A stretch of 51,622 bases of DNA from Betaproteobacteria bacterium (GCA_010030205.1 RGQD01000002.1:1-51622), one strand, 5' to 3'. Shown: positions 26,145 to 35,239, numbered from the stretch's first letter. Notes: generated from the sequence alone by a model not told the origin. Translations and numbers: made by a program.

Positions 26145-27248
26145 ATGCAAGATGACCACACCAGCCCCCGCCGCAGCTTCCTCAAAGCCGCCGCCGGCAC
26201 GAGCCTGACCGCAATCGGTGCCAGCGCCTGGGCGCAGTCCTTCGATTTCAAGCCCAACCAGCGTTACCCAGACGCGGCGGTGCAGATCCTGGACCCGAGC
26301 TTCGCCAAGTACCGCATTTACAGCAGCACGGTCGAGCAGGTCGCCACCGGCATGCGCTGGGCCGAAGGCCCGGTCTACTTCCCCGAGGGCGCTTACCTGC
26401 TGGTCAGCGACATCCCCAACAACCGCATCATGAAATACAGCGAGAAAGACGGCAGTTTCAGCGTCTTCCGCGCCAACGCCAACTACGCCAATGGCAACAC
26501 CCGTGACCGCCAGGGCAGGTTGGTGAGCTGCGAGCATTCGGTGACCCGCCGCGTCACACGCACCGAGCGCGACGGCAAGATCACCGTGCTCGCTGACAAT
26601 TTCGAGGGCAAACGGCTCAATGCGCCGAACGACATCGTCGTCAAGTCCGACGACTCGATATGGTTCACCGACCCGCTGTTCGGCATCAACGGCGAGTGGG
26701 AAGGCTCGCGGGCCAAGCCTGAACAGGCCACGACCAACGTCTACCGCATCGCCGCGGATGGCAAGATCAGCGCGGTGCTGACGGAGTTGGTCAACCCGAA
26801 CGGCCTGGCCTTCTCACCGGACGAGAAAAAGCTCTACGTGGTCGAGTGGAAAGGCACGCCCAATCGCAGCATCTGGAGCTACGACGTGGGTGCTGACGGC
26901 ATGAGCTTGTCCAACAAGACCAAGCTGATCGACGCCGCAGACCAGGGCGCGATGGACGGCTTCCGGGTCGACCGTGACGGCAACCTGTGGTGCGGCTGGG
27001 GCAGCAATGGCGCCTTGCAGGCCGAGCCGACCGACATCGGCGGGCGCAAGGTCTACCAGCTCAAGGGCAAGTCCGAGGACCTGGACGGCGTGATGGTGTT
27101 CAATCCGCAAGGCAAGGCCATAGGCTTCATCCGCCTGCCCGAGCGCTGCGCCAATCTGTGCTTCGGCGGCCCGAAGAACAACCGTCTCTACATGACCAGC
27201 TGTCACTCGGTGTACGCGCTCTACGTCGAGGCCCACGGCGCCCTCTGA
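26145..27248 (+). CDS. Exported SMP-30/gluconolactonase-family lactonase
   Basis: 367 residues. Seen: a Tat-type leader, SPRRSFLKAAAGTSL with cleavage near ASAWAQS, then a six-bladed SMP-30 propeller with MRWAEGPVYFPEG (metal Glu), RLNAPNDIVVKSDDSIWFTD (Asn and Asp ligands), NPNGLAFSPDEKKLYV and MDGFRVDRDGNLWCGWG. It would open sugar lactones in the periplasm, for instance glucaro- or gluconolactone. GGAG 8-11 bases before ATG 26145 supports this start. Follows gudD, which makes lactone opening before diacid uptake plausible. Confidence 0.88.
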   Translation: MQDDHTSPRRSFLKAAAGTSLTAIGASAWAQSFDFKPNQRYPDAAVQILDPSFAKYRIYSSTVEQVATGMRWAEGPVYFPEGAYLLVSDIPNNRIMKYSEKDGSFSVFRANANYANGNTRDRQGRLVSCEHSVTRRVTRTERDGKITVLADNFEGKRLNAPNDIVVKSDDSIWFTDPLFGINGEWEGSRAKPEQATTNVYRIAADGKISAVLTELVNPNGLAFSPDEKKLYVVEWKGTPNRSIWSYDVGADGMSLSNKTKLIDAADQGAMDGFRVDRDGNLWCGWGSNGALQAEPTDIGGRKVYQLKGKSEDLDGVMVFNPQGKAIGFIRLPERCANLCFGGPKNNRLYMTSCHSVYALYVEAHGAL

Positions 27249-27293
27249 ATGCCTCAGAACCGGCGTCGTGATGGAGGTCAGGCCGCAGCTGAC

Positions 27294-28562
27294 TCAAGCC
27301 TGCGCGCTTGACCTGACCGTCTCGACCCAGCGACCGCGCGACAGCGCCCACAACACGCCGGCCAGCGGCAAGGCCAGCAGCGCAAACGCCGGACCGACAC
27401 GGCCGAAGCCACTGGCCGCCAAGCCGAAGATAGGCGGGCCGATCACGACGCCGAAGAAGGTGAAAAACAGGCACCCGCCGGTGGCCGTGGCAGCCTGCGA
27501 CGTCGGCACCAGCCTGGCCACCGTGCCCAGGAAGACGCCATTCCAGCCTATCGCAGTAGCGCCGTATGTCGCCAGCAGCAGCATCACCCAGGCGCTTGGC
27601 GTGCCGGCAGTCAGCAGCGGCATCAACAGTCCGGCTGCGGCCATTGCTGCCGCCAAGCCCAGCAGCGTCAAGCGAGGGCCGCCGTGCCAGCGGTCGGCCA
27701 CCCAGCCCCAAACGATGCGACCGGCCACGCCGGCGGCCTGGGCCACCGACAGCGCCACGCCGGCGCGAACCAAACCCCAGCCCAGGTCGGTGGTCAGAAA
27801 ACTCACCAGGTAAGCACCCAGGCTGAGTTGCACCAACGAGAACACAAAGGTACAGGCGGCCAAGCGGCGCAGCACCGGGTGACCACGGACCAACTGCAGC
27901 GGCTGCTGCAACTGCGCCCAGCCCGGCAGCGCACCACCGGCCACGCGCAGCGAGTCCAAAGCGCTGCGCAGGCCTTGCGCCAGCAGCAAGGACAACAGGC
28001 ACAGGCCCGCCACCAGTGCCAGCGCCGCAGCAGCGCCGGCCACCAGCAGCACCGGTGGCACCAGCAGCCCGGCCAGCACGCCGCCCAAGGGCACACCGGT
28101 CTGCTTGACCGAAAACACCAGACCGTAGCGCTCGGGCGGCGTGGTGCGCGCCAGCATCTGCGAACTCGCCGGCGTGATCGGGCCGTAGCCCAGGCCCAGC
28201 AGCAACGCACCCAGCGCCGCAACCGCCACCTGCGGCACGGCCATCAGTCCCAGGCCCATCGCCGACAGCGCCAGCCCTGCCTGGCTGACGCGGATCGGTC
28301 CCCAGCGCTGCACCAGCGCAGGGCCCCACAGGGTGGCGGCCATCGCCCCAAGGTAGACGATCGCGATGTAGACGCCGACCGCTGCGGTGCCCAGGCCTAG
28401 CGCGGCCAGCAGTGCCGGCGCAGCCACCGCTGGCGCGATCACCGATGCCGCCGAGGCCGACTGCACCGCCAGCGTGACCGGCAGCGCCCAGCGCAGCAGG
28501 CCGGGTCGCAGCGCGGGCGCCAGCGTCAGCAGGGTCGAAGAAGAGTTGGCGGAGGCGGTCAA
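27294..28562 (-). CDS. Major facilitator superfamily transporter
   Basis: About 422 residues with 12 hydrophobic segments. Seen: the MFS loop-like GPALVQRWGPIRVSQAGLAL after helix 2 and its copy GWVADRWHGGPRLTLLGLAA in the second half, plus GLVFSVKQTGVPLGGVLAGL. No ATG lies at a sensible place; TTG 28562 is the best guess because sequence farther upstream is unlike MFS protein. Another TTG at about 28604 is possible. Substrate unknown. Convergent with the lactonase gene, divergent from rpoH. Gap 28563-28864 holds the rpoH control region and no gene. Confidence 0.8.
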   Translation of the reverse strand: MTASANSSSTLLTLAPALRPGLLRWALPVTLAVQSASAASVIAPAVAAPALLAALGLGTAAVGVYIAIVYLGAMAATLWGPALVQRWGPIRVSQAGLALSAMGLGLMAVPQVAVAALGALLLGLGYGPITPASSQMLARTTPPERYGLVFSVKQTGVPLGGVLAGLLVPPVLLVAGAAAALALVAGLCLLSLLLAQGLRSALDSLRVAGGALPGWAQLQQPLQLVRGHPVLRRLAACTFVFSLVQLSLGAYLVSFLTTDLGWGLVRAGVALSVAQAAGVAGRIVWGWVADRWHGGPRLTLLGLAAAMAAAGLLMPLLTAGTPSAWVMLLLATYGATAIGWNGVFLGTVARLVPTSQAATATGGCLFFTFFGVVIGPPIFGLAASGFGRVGPAFALLALPLAGVLWALSRGRWVETVRSSAQA

Positions 28563-28795
28563 GCCCGACAGTCTAGGGCGCTTTCTAGCTATGCCTGCAA
28601 CCAAGGCGTCAGCCCAGGCTGGCCAGCAAGACCCTTGCGCTGAGACGCTGATGCACAGACCCGACGTCCATGCCGCGACCAAGATACCGATTTGAGACTT
28701 GGCAATCCCTTGACAGCCCGAGACTGCATGATGTGACATGCTGCGCCACCTGCGGCGCGCCATGTCAGCTTGATCCAGCCCTGGCACACCTTGTT

Positions 28796-28822
28796 TTGGC
28801 ACTCCATTAGGGAGAGTGCTAA
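28796..28822. promoter_or_regulatory. CIRCE element (HrcA operator) ahead of rpoH
   Basis: TTGGCACTC (28796-28804), 9-base spacer, GAGTGCTAA (28814-28822). Differs from the CIRCE consensus TTAGCACTC-N9-GAGTGCTAA at one position, with the exact spacer. HrcA is the known binder of CIRCE; its gene is not in the window. Confidence 0.9.
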
Positions 28823-28825
28823 TAT
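28796..28825 (+). promoter_or_regulatory. Probable sigma-70 promoter of rpoH, overlapped by CIRCE
   Basis: TTGGCA (28796-28801) as -35 and TAATAT (28820-28825) as -10, 18 bases apart. Start of transcription would be near 28832, 33 bases before the rpoH ATG. The CIRCE arms cover both hexamers, so HrcA would block polymerase. Confidence 0.6.
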
Positions 28826-28864
28826 GAACGGAACCAAGTTGCTGTCAGCAAGTCCTAACCCACC

Positions 28865-29782
28865 ATGAACACCGCCACCTCTCTGTCCGTACGCGACCCT
28901 TGGGCCTTGGTGCCCTCACTCGGCAACCTCGACGCCTACATCTCGGCGGTGAACCGTCTGCCGATGTTGACGCAGGATGAAGAGAAACTCTTTGCGCGCC
29001 GTTTGCGCGAAGAGGCGGATGTGGCATCTGCCGGAAAATTGGTGCTGTCGCACCTGCGCTTGGTGGTTTCGATCTCACGCCAATATCTGGGCTACGGTCT
29101 GCCGCACGGCGATCTGATCCAGGAAGGCAATATCGGGCTGATGAAGGCCGTCAAGCGATTCGACCCTGATCAAGGGGTGCGCTTGGTGAGCTATGCGATG
29201 CACTGGATCAAGGCCGAGATCCACGAATACATCCTGCGCAATTGGCGCATGGTCAAGCTCGCCACCACCAAAGCGCAGCGCAAGCTGTTCTTCAACCTGC
29301 GGTCGATGAAGCAACGCCTCAAGAGCAAGGCCAGCGATGCCAACGCCCACCGCAACACCTTGTCGTCGGCCGATATTGCGCAGATGGCCGCCACCCTCAA
29401 GGTCAAGCCGTCCGAGGTGATCGAGATGGAAACCCGGTTGTCGGGTGGCGATGTTGCGCTCGACCCACAGAACGACGACAACGAGGAAAGCTACGCCCCA
29501 ATCGCCTACCTGGCCGATGATTCTGGTGAGCCGACCCAGGTGCTCGAAGGTCGGCGCCGCGACGCGCAGTCGGGCGAAGGTCTGGTGCAAGCGCTAGAAG
29601 TGCTGGACGCACGCAGTCGCCGCATCGTCGAGGAACGCTGGCTCAAGGTCAATGACGACAACTCGGGCGGCATGACGCTGCATGATCTGGCCGCCGAGTA
29701 CGGCGTCAGTGCCGAGCGAATCCGCCAGATCGAGGTGGCTGCGATGAAGAAGATGCGCAAGGCGCTGGAAACCACAGCCTGA
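28865..29782 (+). CDS. rpoH: RNA polymerase heat-shock sigma factor RpoH (sigma-32)
   Basis: 305 residues. Seen: region 1.2/2.1 with LPMLTQDEEKLFARRLREE, region 2 with LVVSISRQYLGYGLPHGDLI, QEGNIGLMKAVKRFDPDQGV and SYAMHWIKAEIHEYILRNWR, the RpoH-specific box after it (LATTKAQRKLFFNLRSMK), and region 4.2 with LAAEYGVSAERIRQIEVAAM. Directs transcription of heat-shock genes. The CIRCE over its promoter means HrcA should hold its transcription down, linking the two heat-shock controls. A clear terminator follows. The ribosome site before ATG 28865 is weak. Confidence 0.96.
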   Translation: MNTATSLSVRDPWALVPSLGNLDAYISAVNRLPMLTQDEEKLFARRLREEADVASAGKLVLSHLRLVVSISRQYLGYGLPHGDLIQEGNIGLMKAVKRFDPDQGVRLVSYAMHWIKAEIHEYILRNWRMVKLATTKAQRKLFFNLRSMKQRLKSKASDANAHRNTLSSADIAQMAATLKVKPSEVIEMETRLSGGDVALDPQNDDNEESYAPIAYLADDSGEPTQVLEGRRRDAQSGEGLVQALEVLDARSRRIVEERWLKVNDDNSGGMTLHDLAAEYGVSAERIRQIEVAAMKKMRKALETTA

Positions 29783-29804
29783 GCCATCGCGCCGCCACAT
29801 GAAC

Positions 29805-29829
29805 AGCCACCTCAGGGTGGCTTTTTTTT
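29805..29829 (+). terminator. Rho-independent terminator of rpoH
   Basis: AGCCACC (29805-29811), loop TCAG, GGTGGCT (29816-29822), then a run of eight T (29822-29829). Starts 22 bases after the rpoH stop. Confidence 0.92.
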
Positions 29830-29845
29830 CATCAAGCCCGCTCGA

Positions 29846-30451
29846 TCAGGGTTTTTCGGCCAGCAGGATTTTCAGGTCATCGGCCAGCGCCTGGGCGCCG
29901 CTGCCGTAGCGGGTGAACAGGCGAACGCGGCCTTGCGCGTCGAACACATACGAGCCAGCGGTGTGGTCGACGGTGTAGCTGGTCTCGGTCTTACCCGGCG
30001 CCTTGGCGAAGAACACTTTGAACTCCTTGGCCACCGCCTTGGTCTGGTCCAGACTGCCGCGCAAGCCGATGATGTCAGGTCCGAAACTCGCGACATAGGA
30101 CTTGAGCAACGCGGCGCTGTCGCGCTCGGGATCAAGGCTGACAAAGATGCCCTGCACCCGCGCACCATCGGCACCGAGCGAGCGTTTGACCTCGGCCAGT
30201 TCGGCCAGCGTGGTCGGGCAGACGTCTGGGCATTGGGTGTAGCCGAAGAACACCACCACCAGCTTGCCCTTGAACTCAGCCAGCGTCCGTGGCTGGCCAT
30301 CGCCATCGGTCAACGAGAGCTTGCGGGCATATTCAGCGCCGGTGATGTCCACCCCTTTGAACGACGGCTTGGGCGCGGCGCCGTCGCAGCCCGATAGCAG
30401 CGCCGCCGCGGCCATTGCGAGCCATTGTCGACGCATTGCTGAAGTGGTCAT
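29846..30451 (-). CDS. SCO1/SenC-family copper chaperone lipoprotein
   Basis: 201 residues, helps load the CuA site of CoxB. Seen: lipobox LLSGC at about residues 17-21, FFGYTQCPDVCPTTLAEL with the copper-binding CX3C, FVSLDPERDS, and the conserved His in YTVDHTAGSYVFD. Start ATG 30451 shares one base with the ctaB stop (TGATG). Last gene of the SURF1-to-sco assembly operon; convergent with rpoH. Confidence 0.93.
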   Translation of the reverse strand: MTTSAMRRQWLAMAAAALLSGCDGAAPKPSFKGVDITGAEYARKLSLTDGDGQPRTLAEFKGKLVVVFFGYTQCPDVCPTTLAELAEVKRSLGADGARVQGIFVSLDPERDSAALLKSYVASFGPDIIGLRGSLDQTKAVAKEFKVFFAKAPGKTETSYTVDHTAGSYVFDAQGRVRLFTRYGSGAQALADDLKILLAEKP

Positions 30452-31362
30452 CACGATCCTTGCCACCAGGGCATCAGGTAGTGGTCGAGCAGCAGCGCGG
30501 CGAACAGCAGCGACAGGTGCAGGATCGAAAAGCGGAATGTCTTGCGCGCCAGCGCGTCGCTGTAGTCACGCCACAGCATCCAGCCAAAGGCAATGAACCA
30601 GCCGCCCAGCACCACGGCGCAAGCCAGGTAGATCCAGCCGCTCATGCCGATGATGAAGGGCAGCAGCGTGGCCGCGAACAGCACCAATGTGTAGAGCAGC
30701 ACGTTCAGGCGCGTGAAATCCGAACCATGGGTGACCGGCAGCATCGGCAGCCCGGAGCGGCGGTAGTCCTCGACCCGGTACAAGGCCAAGGCCCAAAAAT
30801 GCGGCGGCGTCCACAAGAAGATGATCAGGCACATCACCACCGCCTCGGGGCCGACGTCGCCGCGCATCGCAGCCCAACCCAGCACGGGCGGCATGGCGCC
30901 TGATGCGCCGCCGATCACGATGTTCTGCGGCGTCATCGGTTTGAGCACGACGGTGTAGATCACCGCGTAGCCGACAAAAGTCGCGAAGGTCAGCCACATC
31001 GTCAACGAATTGACGAAGCAATAGAGCACCGCACTGCCCGCCCCGCACAACAGCGTCGAGAACACCAAGGCCTGGCGGTTGCTGAGTTCGCCTTTGGCGG
31101 TCGGACGCCAAGCGGTGCGCACCATCTTGCTGTCAATCGCCTGCTCGACCAGGCAGTTGAACGCCGCCGCTGCACTCGACACCAGCCAGATGCCCAGGGT
31201 GGCCGGCAACGCCAAGGCCAGTCTGGGCCATCCAGGTTCGGCCAGCAGCATGCCGATCACCGCGCAAAAAACGATGAGCAGCACCACGCGGGGCTTGGTC
31301 AGCGCCATGTACTGCCGCCAACGGGTGGCCAGCGTGACGGGAGAGGGGATCGAGGCAGTCAT
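30451..31362 (-). CDS. ctaB: Protoheme IX farnesyltransferase (heme O synthase)
   Basis: 303 residues with about 8-9 membrane segments. Adds the farnesyl chain to heme B. Seen: [17 protein letters not shown], the UbiA-type substrate motif [19 protein letters not shown] (residues about 75-93) and the second polar loop [19 protein letters not shown] with RSGLPMLPV. Start ATG 31362 overlaps the ctaA stop (ATGA). Product goes to CtaA for heme A used by the oxidase encoded upstream. Confidence 0.95.
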   Translation of the reverse strand: MTASIPSPVTLATRWRQYMALTKPRVVLLIVFCAVIGMLLAEPGWPRLALALPATLGIWLVSSAAAAFNCLVEQAIDSKMVRTAWRPTAKGELSNRQALVFSTLLCGAGSAVLYCFVNSLTMWLTFATFVGYAVIYTVVLKPMTPQNIVIGGASGAMPPVLGWAAMRGDVGPEAVVMCLIIFLWTPPHFWALALYRVEDYRRSGLPMLPVTHGSDFTRLNVLLYTLVLFAATLLPFIIGMSGWIYLACAVVLGGWFIAFGWMLWRDYSDALARKTFRFSILHLSLLFAALLLDHYLMPWWQGS

Positions 31363-32528
31363 CGTTGCGGTGAGGTTCTGGCGGCGTACAGATCGCCAGC
31401 GGCAGGAGAAGGCGTGAACTGCGGACGCAGAGCGGGCGCTGTGGCCCGAGCGCGCGCCCACAAGGAGGTCAGCGCCGCGACCAGGCCGGCGGCACCTGCA
31501 CTGTGCGCCAGCGCAGCGATCATTGGCCAACCCAACACGACGTTAGACAATCCGCTGGCGGCTTGCCAGAGGATCAGGCCCGCCAGCGCCAGCGCATAGC
31601 GCCGGGCCACTGCAGCATCCTGGCGCCACAAGCGCCATGACAGCGTGACCAGAGCGGCGAGAGCGGCCAGCGCAAACAGCCGATGCGCCATGTGGATCGC
31701 CACCAGTGCATCGAAATTCAAGAATGCGCCATGTCCTGACCGGCCCAGCTCACGCAGCAGCGTGAAGCCTTGACCGACATCCATTGCCGGCCACCATTGG
31801 CTGTTGCAGGTCGGGAACCCGGTGCAGGCCAAGACCGCGTAATTGGTGCTGACCCAGCCGCCGAGTGCAATCTGAAATAGCACGACACCCAGCACCAGCA
31901 GCACCGCGCTCGGCGCAAGACCGGCCCGCAAGACCAAGGGCCGTGCGCGGAAGGACTCATGCTGCAGCACCAGCAGCGCCAGCAGGACCATCGCGCCCAT
32001 CAAATGCAGCGTGACGATGGCCGGGTAGAGCTTGAGCGTGACGGTGTATTTGCCAAACAGGCCCTGCACGATCACCCAGCCCAAGGTCGCTGCAGCCCAC
32101 CATCGAGAATGCGGCAGCGCCCCGCGAACGCGCCAGCTGATCAAAGCCGCCACCAAGATCAGCAAGCCCACCGCCATCGCCAAGTAGCGGTGGATCATTT
32201 CGATCCAGGCTTTGGCCAGTGTGACCGGTCCGCTTGGCAGCGCCGCCTGCGCCGCCTGGATGTCGCCATGGGCGCCTAGCGGACTGGCTTCGCCGTAACA
32301 GCCAGGCCAATCGGGGCACCCCAGGCCGGCATCGCTGAGCCGCGTGAAGGAGCCGAAGACGATCAGATCGAAGGTCAAGAACAAGGTCAGCGCCGTCAAC
32401 GCTGCCAAGCGCGTGTTGATCGATGCACCACGCTGGCGCAGACCCCACCAACACAGCGGCAGCAACGCGATCAGCCCCGCCAGCAGCGCAAGGCGCAGCA
32501 GCGGCGGAAAGTCCGGCAGGGCTGGCAT
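31359..32528 (-). CDS. ctaA: Heme A synthase (CtaA/COX15)
   Basis: 389 residues, 8 predicted helices. Oxidises heme O to heme A. Seen: [20 protein letters not shown] after helix 1, the heme-ligand pair in [13 protein letters not shown] and, in the second half, [33 protein letters not shown] as the mirrored loop with its Cys pair. Start ATG 32528 (MPALPDFPP) is taken; GTG 32537 is an alternative. Overlaps ctaB. Confidence 0.94.
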   Translation of the reverse strand: MPALPDFPPLLRLALLAGLIALLPLCWWGLRQRGASINTRLAALTALTLFLTFDLIVFGSFTRLSDAGLGCPDWPGCYGEASPLGAHGDIQAAQAALPSGPVTLAKAWIEMIHRYLAMAVGLLILVAALISWRVRGALPHSRWWAAATLGWVIVQGLFGKYTVTLKLYPAIVTLHLMGAMVLLALLVLQHESFRARPLVLRAGLAPSAVLLVLGVVLFQIALGGWVSTNYAVLACTGFPTCNSQWWPAMDVGQGFTLLRELGRSGHGAFLNFDALVAIHMAHRLFALAALAALVTLSWRLWRQDAAVARRYALALAGLILWQAASGLSNVVLGWPMIAALAHSAGAAGLVAALTSLWARARATAPALRPQFTPSPAAGDLYAARTSPQR

Positions 32529-32541
32529 CGGAACCACAGTC

Positions 32542-33252
32542 TCAGGGCTTGGCGGCTGAGGCCGCCGAGGTGTCGACCAGCGCCTGCCGACCTGCCTTGT
32601 CCCAACCGGCAGAGGCTCGCAGCAAGCGCTCGACGTCGCGCTTGAGTTTGGACGGATCGGCGTTGGCCGGCGCGCGCATCATCCAGTCGCCCAGCGGATC
32701 GACGATATAGAGATGGTCCTCAAGTGCCTGACCGGGCGCGGGTTGTAGCCAGGCCGACACCACGGCGCGTGGTAAACGCAGGATGTTCATCGCCGGACTG
32801 CCCAGCATCGCTTGCTGCAGCGCTGGCGCAATCGGTGCGTCGTCGATCAGCAGCCAGAGTTTGTCGACGCGGTCGGCTTCGCGACCGGTCATCTCGCGCA
32901 GCTGCCGCTGCAAAAACAGCCGCTTCTCGCAGGCCGGATCGCAGCCACCGCCGGATACCACGACCAGCAACCACTGGCCAGCCAGACCGCGCAGCGGCTG
33001 CGACTGACCATCGGCAGTCAGGGCCTGCACCGCTGGCGCGGGCACAGCCGGCTGGATCAAGGTGCTGTAGGCCGTACCGCCACCCGGCCGGGCGATGAAA
33101 TAGGTGTAATAGCTCGCCAGTACCGGCGCGGCGCAGACCAGCAGCACCAGCAGCATCTTGAATCGGCCGCTGGCACGTTGGCGGGTCAGTGCCTCAGCTG
33201 GCAGTGGCATCGAATGGACAGTCAGGCCAAGCGGTTCAGTGGGATCAGCCAT
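32542..33252 (-). CDS. Membrane-anchored Sco-like protein with CX3C motif, oxidase assembly operon
   Basis: 236 residues. Usually annotated as a hypothetical or transmembrane protein beside SURF1. Seen: one helix near residues 33-52 (MLLVLLVCAAPVLASYYTYF), then a thioredoxin-like stretch: LAGQWLLVVVSGGGCDPACE with CX3C (about 104-108), QRQLREMTGREADRVDKLWL, and EDHLYIVDPLGDWMM with a His where Sco proteins have their third copper ligand. The order CX3C, then His, then the YIVDP strand mirrors the Sco gene in the same operon, so a copper or thiol role in oxidase assembly is inferred. ATG 33252 overlaps the SURF1 stop by 8 bases. Confidence 0.75.
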   Translation of the reverse strand: MADPTEPLGLTVHSMPLPAEALTRQRASGRFKMLLVLLVCAAPVLASYYTYFIARPGGGTAYSTLIQPAVPAPAVQALTADGQSQPLRGLAGQWLLVVVSGGGCDPACEKRLFLQRQLREMTGREADRVDKLWLLIDDAPIAPALQQAMLGSPAMNILRLPRAVVSAWLQPAPGQALEDHLYIVDPLGDWMMRAPANADPSKLKRDVERLLRASAGWDKAGRQALVDTSAASAAKP

Positions 33253-34009
33253 GGGGTCGCGCCAAGCGCGGTCTAAGGAGTTGGAACCAGACATACAGGC
33301 CTGTGATCAGGGCGCACAGCGCAAACCACTGCAAAGCATAGCCCTGGTTCTTGCTGACATCGGCCGCTGGTGCGGGCCATTGCCGCTGCAAGAGGTCACC
33401 GACCTGGGCCGAATCAATCGCAGGCGTGACGACCAGATCGGTCTGCTGCACAGACAAAGGCCGCAAGGGCACGCCGATCTCGCGCGCCAAGGCTTCAAGA
33501 TCAACATTTTGCCGGATGCGACCAAGCTCAGCGCCGCCGAACGCAAACAACCGGCTCGGCGGCGGTGCGATACGGCCAGTCACCGTCACCTCACCCGCCG
33601 GCGTGTCGAGTGGCACCAGCCGACTGCGATCGGCGAAATCGCGCGGACTCCAGCCGCGTTGCACCAGCACCGCATCGCCCTCGTCGAGCAGCAAGGGCGT
33701 CAGAACGTAGAAGCCTTGGCGAGAATTCATCTGTCGATTGTCGAGGTAGATGGTGCGCTCGCTCAGCCAGCGCCCGCGCAGGCTGGTGCGCCGGTATTGC
33801 TGGGCTTGGGCATCGCTGGCGTTGCGTGCCAACATGGACTGAGGCAGCGGCACCAGCGCAGCGCGCGACAAAATCTGCTGCTGCAAGTCCAATTTTTGGC
33901 GCGCTCGGTCGAGCTGCCAAACACCCAGTCGGGCCGTCAGCGCGGCTGACAACACAGCGACCACCAGCAGCAGCAAGCCACCCAAACGCCAGCGGCCCAG
34001 CGAGGTCAT
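33245..34009 (-). CDS. SURF1-family cytochrome oxidase assembly protein
   Basis: 254 residues with a helix at each end (about 9-28 and 225-243). Assists heme A insertion into CoxA. Seen: LGVWQLDRARQKLDL after the first helix, the LRGRWLSERTIYLDNR segment, GFYVLTPLLLDEGDAVLVQR-like beta core, RGWSPRDF, and NQGYALQWFALCALITGLYV at the end. First gene of the assembly operon that runs through ctaA, ctaB and sco; divergent from the small DUF2909 gene 24 bp away. Confidence 0.92.
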   Translation of the reverse strand: MTSLGRWRLGGLLLLVVAVLSAALTARLGVWQLDRARQKLDLQQQILSRAALVPLPQSMLARNASDAQAQQYRRTSLRGRWLSERTIYLDNRQMNSRQGFYVLTPLLLDEGDAVLVQRGWSPRDFADRSRLVPLDTPAGEVTVTGRIAPPPSRLFAFGGAELGRIRQNVDLEALAREIGVPLRPLSVQQTDLVVTPAIDSAQVGDLLQRQWPAPAADVSKNQGYALQWFALCALITGLYVWFQLLRPRLARPHG

Positions 34010-34033
34010 GGGCGCCGCCGATAATCTGACACC

Positions 34034-34255
34034 ATGAAAATCCTCATCGTCATTGCACTGATACTCGTGTTGGCCTCATTGGCCGGAGCCGGCCTGTTCA
34101 TGCTGCGCAAGGGTGAAAAACCCGCTTCGCGCGACAAGCGCATGGCCCGCGCGCTGACGCTGCGCATCGGCCTGTCGATCGCGCTATTCCTGTTCATTCT
34201 GTTGAGCTGGTCCATGGGTTGGATCCAACCCACCGGCCTGCCCACTGGACGTTGA
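34034..34255 (+). CDS. Twin-helix membrane protein, DUF2909
   Basis: 73 residues with two helices, MKILIVIALILVLASLAGAG and LRIGLSIALFLFILLSW, joined by a basic loop (RKGEKPASRDKRMARA). DUF2909 genes occupy this place between SURF1 and coxC in many Burkholderiales; role unproven, probably tied to the oxidase. Convergent with coxC. Confidence 0.85.
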   Translation: MKILIVIALILVLASLAGAGLFMLRKGEKPASRDKRMARALTLRIGLSIALFLFILLSWSMGWIQPTGLPTGR

Positions 34256-34285
34256 GCCCAAGCGCAGAGCTGTGCCGGGCCTCGC

Positions 34286-34312
34286 AAAAAAAACGCCGCT
34301 CGCGGCGGCGTT
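34286..34312 (-). terminator. Rho-independent terminator of the cox operon
   Basis: Read on the minus strand: AACGCCGC, loop, GCGGCGTT followed by a run of T (the A-run at 34286-34293). Stem arms 34292-34299 and 34305-34312. Lies 43 bp after the coxC stop. Confidence 0.85.
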
Positions 34313-34354
34313 CTTGCAGTTGAGCAACCTGCGACACGCAGGCCGGCAGTATTT

Positions 34355-35239
34355 TCAGAACCAGTAGACCAGGACGTACAGACCCAGCCACACCACGTCG
34401 ACGAAGTGCCAATACCAGGCAGCACCTTCGAAACCAAAATGGCGCTCGGGTGTGAAATGGCCTTTGCGCAAGCGCAGTGTGATGAACAGCAGCATCAGCA
34501 TGCCGATGAAGACATGGAAACCGTGAAAACCGGTCAACATAAAGAAGGTCGAACCGAAAATGCCTGAACTCAGCTTGAGGTTGAGCTCATGGTAGGCATG
34601 GTAATACTCGAAACCTTGGAAACCGACGAAGGTGGCGCCCAGCACGACGGTGACCCACATCCAGGCAATGGTCTTGGCCCGATGGCCGGCAATCAAAGCA
34701 TGGTGGGCGATGGTCAGGGTCAGACCGGAGGTCAACAGAATTGCGGTGTTGATGGTCGGGATCGGCCAAGGGCCCATGGTCGAGAAGGGCTCGACGGTGC
34801 CTGCCGGAGAGCCGGTGATGCCGCCACCAGCACTGGGCCAGATCGCCTTGAAGTCAGGCCACAGCACTTGATGATCGAGGTTTCCCAAGGTCGGGATCGA
34901 GTGCACGCGGGCCCAGTACAGCGCGCCGAAGAAGGCCGCGAAGAACATCACCTCGGAGAAGATGAACCAACTCATGCTCCAGCGGAACGACACATCGACA
35001 CGCTCGGAGTACTGGCCAGCCTCGCTCTCGCCGATGGCCTGCTTGAACCAGACGAACAGTGTCGACCACAGGATCAACAAGCCCATGATCAAGGAATACT
35101 TACCCCAGCCGACACCATTGATCCATTGGCCTGCGCCGAGGATCACAAAAAACAGGCCCAGCGCGGCCATGGCCGGGTGCTGTGAAGGGCTGGGCACGAA
35201 GTAGTAGGGCATGGGCCCATGGGGCGTCGCTGCGGACAT
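34355..35239 (-). CDS. coxC: Cytochrome c oxidase subunit III
   Basis: 294 residues with seven helices. Seen: YYFVPSPSQHPAMAALGLFF at the start, SFRWSMSWFIFSEVMFFAAF with the conserved Glu, LLTSGLTLTIAHHALIAGHR, TGFHGFHVFIGMLMLL and the final AAWYWHFVDVVWLGLYVLVY. Length fits. GAGGAG lies just before ATG 35239. Last structural gene of the operon, ended by the terminator at 34286. Confidence 0.97.
   Translation of the reverse strand: MSAATPHGPMPYYFVPSPSQHPAMAALGLFFVILGAGQWINGVGWGKYSLIMGLLILWSTLFVWFKQAIGESEAGQYSERVDVSFRWSMSWFIFSEVMFFAAFFGALYWARVHSIPTLGNLDHQVLWPDFKAIWPSAGGGITGSPAGTVEPFSTMGPWPIPTINTAILLTSGLTLTIAHHALIAGHRAKTIAWMWVTVVLGATFVGFQGFEYYHAYHELNLKLSSGIFGSTFFMLTGFHGFHVFIGMLMLLFITLRLRKGHFTPERHFGFEGAAWYWHFVDVVWLGLYVLVYWF

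Noticed and set aside
27127-28329. 400-codon minus-strand frame overlapping the MFS gene in another frame
   Set aside because: Gly/Arg/Ala-rich shadow; the frame at 27294-28562 has twelve membrane segments and MFS loops.
28710-28738. TTGACA at 28710-28715 as a further rpoH promoter
   Set aside because: No acceptable -10 at 16-18 bases; the CIRCE-overlapped pair downstream is better.
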